A DNA stretch of 64,000 nucleotides from positions 1 through 64,000 of the forward strand of contig QHXQ01000037.1 in the NCBI GenBank assembly GCA_003223935.1. The letters are read 5' to 3'. The notes under the pieces were generated by a model. It was not told where the DNA came from. It saw only the letters and a program-made list of their open reading frames with translations, and made no database searches. Every line of letters starts with the position of its first letter. Position 1 is the stretch's first letter. The stretch comes from Acidobacteriota bacterium. GTDB lineage: Bacteria; Acidobacteriota; Blastocatellia; Pyrinomonadales; Pyrinomonadaceae. Shown here one piece after another: positions 61,531 to 64,000 of this stretch. Position numbers and translations under genes: made by a program.

Positions 61531-62358
61531 TTACTGTTTCGACATGAGCAGGTCGTAGTTCCCTGCTTGCCGATTGTGTTCGTCGAGCGTGCCCATGACG
61601 TCGGAGGTGTCTTCGAGCATCTGTTTGGTCATGGCGATGGAGTCGCTCAGTTGCTCGAAGTCGAGCGCGGAGACGCGCTCTGGCGTCGGCAGCGTGACGA
61701 CTTGATCGTTGACCAAGCCGAAGAAGTTTTCAATGGACTGAAGTTGTCCTTCGACGAGTTTGACCGAGCGTTCGAGTTCACCGAAGGCGGCCAAGCGGCG
61801 TTTGAGAATCTCGACGTTCGCCTGTTGAATCCGGCGCGCGCGGTCATCCGGCGCGTTCTCGACCGAGCGCTCGGCCTGCGCGAGTTGATTCGCCACCGCT
61901 TGCTTATTGATCGAGCGCAGATGATTTTTGCGGCGGCGATAGACGTCGAGCAGGTCAACGAAATCTTCCCAACGTTGTTCGAGGCTCTGAATGTTTGCGG
62001 GCACGTCTTTCGCGCCGGTGAACTTGGTGTAGTTCTCGAAAATCTGTTTCTTGAGCCACTTCAAATAGAGCACCGCTTCACGCTCGCGCGGATCGAATGT
62101 GTCGATCAACTTCTCGCGCTGGCGGCGGCGCATCTCGTAGAGCTGTCTGCGCTGGCGCTGATTGACGAGCCGACGATAGAGCGAACTTGAAGGGATGGTC
62201 GCCAGATACAGACCTTCGGCGACAAGCGCGAGACCGAGCGGAATCACCGACGGGATGAAGGCGGCGGCCACGGCGAAGCCGGCCAAGCCCCAGAAGTTGA
62301 CTGGTTCTTTCGCGGCCTCTTTCAGGTATTGCAGATCGATCTTTTTGATGTCCGCCAT
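61531..62358 (-). CDS. Membrane protein with coiled-coil tail, PspA neighbour
   Basis: 275 aa. Two N-terminal helices (about 22-55: FWGLAGFAVAAAFIPSVIPL), then a long charged alpha-helical part (LYRRLVNQRQRRQLYEMRRR; RRIQQANVEILKRRLAAFGE). No family named with confidence. It lies 100 bases downstream of the PspA-like gene on the same strand and probably cooperates in envelope stress. Confidence 0.7.
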   Translation of the reverse strand: MADIKKIDLQYLKEAAKEPVNFWGLAGFAVAAAFIPSVIPLGLALVAEGLYLATIPSSSLYRRLVNQRQRRQLYEMRRRQREKLIDTFDPREREAVLYLKWLKKQIFENYTKFTGAKDVPANIQSLEQRWEDFVDLLDVYRRRKNHLRSINKQAVANQLAQAERSVENAPDDRARRIQQANVEILKRRLAAFGELERSVKLVEGQLQSIENFFGLVNDQVVTLPTPERVSALDFEQLSDSIAMTKQMLEDTSDVMGTLDEHNRQAGNYDLLMSKQ

Positions 62359-62457
62359 AACGTTTTGCCAATTGCTTGCGAGCCAACGTGCGCTCGCTCT
62401 GCGCTGCGATCTTACTCCCTAACCAACCAACGACTTGCGTTCACGGCTGCGATTAAC

Positions 62458-63210
62458 TTACATCGTGCGCCCGCTATTGTCCTCCGCGCCTTCGGTCTGA
62501 GCGGCGGGGAGTTGGCCTTGCTGCGGCGTGGTCGAACCGGGCAGCAGACCCATCTCGCGTTTGTACTCAAGCAGCTTGTCTTGCAACTGCAAGTTCATCG
62601 CTTCCTGTTCGATCTCGTGCAACTGATTATCAACCGAGGCTGCGCCGAGTTGCATCTTGGCTTCGGCTGCGGCCGAGCGCCGGTCAATCTTGTCGCGCAT
62701 CTCATTGAAGGTCGAAGCGTCGTCGCCGAGTTGGAAGGTCTCCATCGTCTGCGCGAGTTGCTCTTGCAGCCGCGCCTGCTTCGACTGATTGATGAGCTGC
62801 ATCGCCTCGGCGGAACGACGCTGCATTTGCAGCATGTAGTTGTCGCGCGCCTTGAGCGCCTGCTTGGATGCCATCTCGGCGGCTTGCAGTTGCTGTTTGG
62901 TCTTTTGCAGATCGAGTTGCGCTTGTTGTAACTGGCCGATGTAAGCGGTGGCCATATCGTCGCGGCCGAGTTTGATGGCGGCTTTGATTTTCGAATCGTA
63001 GTCCACAACCTGCGTTTCCAACCGATCTTTGTTCTTGGCGAGCAGACGCTCGGTAGCCATGACCTGTGCGACCGAATTATTTAACTCCGGCACGCGGTCG
63101 CGCATCTCGCGAATAGTCTGTTGTAGGACTAGCTCGGGGTCTTCGGTCCTCTCGATCACGCCGCCGAGCAACGCGCGCATCGAACGTTTGAAACGGCTCC
63201 ACAGGCCCAT
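62458..63210 (-). CDS. pspA: PspA/IM30-family membrane-stress protein
   Basis: 250 aa from ATG 63210 (MGLWSRFKRSMRALLGGVIE), GGAGGAGC upstream. The whole protein is a helical hairpin: EDPELVLQQTIREMRDRVPE, LGRDDMATAYIGQLQQAQLD, FNEMRDKIDRRSAAAEAKMQ. It has the ESCRT-III-like PspA core plus a Gln/Pro/Gly tail. It probably protects or remodels the inner membrane. Upstream codons in frame translate a flavour-A repeat and are not part of the protein. Confidence 0.9.
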   Translation of the reverse strand: MGLWSRFKRSMRALLGGVIERTEDPELVLQQTIREMRDRVPELNNSVAQVMATERLLAKNKDRLETQVVDYDSKIKAAIKLGRDDMATAYIGQLQQAQLDLQKTKQQLQAAEMASKQALKARDNYMLQMQRRSAEAMQLINQSKQARLQEQLAQTMETFQLGDDASTFNEMRDKIDRRSAAAEAKMQLGAASVDNQLHEIEQEAMNLQLQDKLLEYKREMGLLPGSTTPQQGQLPAAQTEGAEDNSGRTM

Positions 63211-63527
63211 CGTCTTTAGCTCCTCCGAGCGGTTCGCGCGTTCGGTTTTGCCCGCGCGAACATTCAATTTCAGCGTGCCTAACAGGCCGCGCCTACCGTT
63301 GTACGTCCGCCCGCACCGCGCGGTTGCATTTTCAGCGCCGCCTTGGATGTGAGTATAACAGGCCAACGCGGAACAGGGAAGAACGGTAGGCGGAAAGCAG
63401 AAGGCAGTAGGCAGCAGGTAGTTCAAGACAAAAAAGAAGGCCGTAGGTTGATGCGCGGCTCGACGAATTACGAAGCGCGTTCAACCTACGGACTCTCGCT
63501 TTATTTTCACTGCCTCCTGCCTTCTGC
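63211..63527. other. Intergenic region purD / pspA
   Basis: 317 bases; the pspA leader and a long flavour-A repeat make up nearly all of it. No separate gene or clear promoter seen. Confidence 0.6.
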
Positions 63528-63540
63528 CTACTGCCTACTA
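63385..63540. repeat. Heptad inverted repeat, flavour A, with nested hairpin
   Basis: GCAGAAGGCAGTAGGCAGCAG left, CTGCCTCCTGCCTTCTGCCTACTGCC right. The loop holds a second inverted repeat, CCGTAGGTTGA (63441-63451) with TCAACCTACGG (63481-63491). It supplies the purD end SRQ and TAG stop. Confidence 0.9.
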
Positions 63541-64000
63541 AACTCCCCTATGTCCCGTCGGTAGTGCATGCCATCCCAGTTGATGAGGCTGATAGCCTCG
63601 TAGCAGTGTGCGAGGGCGCGTGCGAGCGTTGGGGCTGTAGCAGTGACGCCGAGGACACGGCCGCCGTTCGTGAGCCATGAGCCGGCGGCGGTGCGGCGTG
63701 TGCCGGCGTGGAAGAGTTGGACGTCGTACTGTTGTGCGGCTTCATCGAGACCCGCGATGCGCGCGCCGGTTTCTGGTTGTTCGGGGTAGCCGCGTGCGGC
63801 GAGGACGACACAGGCTGAGGCATCGCTTGACCAAGCAACGCGCGTTGCGCCTAAGTTGCCATGCGCGACGGCGGCGAAGATGTCTGCGAGGTCACTTTCG
63901 AGGCGCACGAGGATGGCTTGCGCTTCCGGGTCGCCGAAGCGGACGTTGTATTCGAGCACGCGCGGGCCTGCGGCTGTGAGCATGAGGCCGATGAAGAGGA
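63528..64000 (-). CDS. purD: Phosphoribosylamine-glycine ligase, C-terminal part (cut by window edge)
   Basis: 157 residues of the C-terminal half. The ATP-grasp signature VLEYNVRFGDPEAQAILVRL is followed by DLADIFAAVAHGNLG and the final domain (ASACVVLAARGYPEQPETGA ... RVLGVTATAPTLARALAHCY). Second step-level enzyme of de novo purine synthesis (GAR synthetase). The last residues EFSRQ and TAG come from a flavour-A repeat. Confidence 0.95.
   Translation of the reverse strand, partial: LFIGLMLTAAGPRVLEYNVRFGDPEAQAILVRLESDLADIFAAVAHGNLGATRVAWSSDASACVVLAARGYPEQPETGARIAGLDEAAQQYDVQLFHAGTRRTAAGSWLTNGGRVLGVTATAPTLARALAHCYEAISLINWDGMHYRRDIGEFSRQ

Noticed and set aside
63211..63426. 72 extra N-terminal residues on the PspA protein
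   Set aside because: They translate the flavour-A repeat and leader; ATG 63210 has a strong Shine-Dalgarno sequence and the family start.
235..63540. The clusters of short repeats as CRISPR arrays
   Set aside because: Units are 7 bases, degenerate and palindromically arranged, with no spacers and no cas genes.
1..64000. tRNA, rRNA, prophage or insertion-sequence genes
   Set aside because: No cloverleaf, rRNA core sequence, transposase or phage structural gene was seen on either strand.

Overview
The window (about 60% G+C by eye, few spacer bases, genes packed on both strands) looks like a chromosomal segment of a Gram-negative, aerobic heterotroph. The outer-membrane OmpA-type protein, BamD-like TPR protein, zinc-ribbon/parvulin protein, class II B12-dependent ribonucleotide reductase and the mixture of short conserved operons fit an Acidobacteriota genome, most likely class Blastocatellia. 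That placement is inference from gene content and protein style; no rRNA or other decisive marker is present. I found no tRNA, rRNA, CRISPR array, prophage or complete insertion sequence.

Layout. 1-7.1 kb (minus strand): end of a PfkB sugar kinase, a BamD-like protein, mtnP, an MBL hydrolase, a membrane parvulin, then a propionate/branched-chain module (methylmalonyl-CoA epimerase, meaB, acyl-CoA dehydrogenase). 7.1-12.5 kb: rluB-scpB-scpA-trpS-site-2 protease and an NHL propeller protein. 12.5-16.7 kb (plus): hflX and pgpH. 16.7-20.7 kb: a low-GC FRG-domain gene, a HIT protein, an HU protein and rpsA. 21-26 kb: two large exported proteins (Asp-box propeller with a peptidoglycan-binding domain; OmpA-like). 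26.7-29 kb: gdhA and larE. 29.3-33.4 kb (plus): five exported, TPR or zinc-ribbon proteins. 33.4-44.4 kb (minus): ABC permease, SirB1-like protein, HAD hydrolase, cNMP-DUF1003 protein, ABC ATPase, nuoI, ndk, a DUF433/DUF5615 toxin-antitoxin pair, and sucD and sucC separated by two other genes. 44.7-49 kb: M13 peptidase, half-size GDT1, OsmC, response regulator, CAP-domain protein. 49-50 kb: a small AT-richer scar with an antitoxin, a toxin cut after about 14 recognisable residues, and an unknown gene. 50-57 kb: SpoIIE phosphatase, HDAC-like protein, glycine-zipper and BON proteins, MFS exporter, two small proteins below 60 aa. 57-64 kb: nrdJ with a candidate NrdR control region, hslO, a PspA-type membrane-stress pair, and the end of purD.

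The most striking feature is not a gene. At least 20 intergenic sites carry inverted repeats whose arms are built from degenerate 7-base units. They occur in about ten sequence flavours (for example GCAGTAG, GTGGTCA, TTTTCAG, ATTCATC, GTTCAAA units), and several flavours share a central core resembling CAGTTTT...ACTG. They sit directly after stop codons, frequently supply the stop codon and last residues of the upstream gene, abut start codons that then lack a Shine-Dalgarno sequence, and in one case encode the signal peptide of an exported protein. A separate, more uniform GC-rich flavour has arms of up to 33 bp, each with a small internal hairpin, and resembles a REP/BIME element. I do not recognise a described family matching this set.
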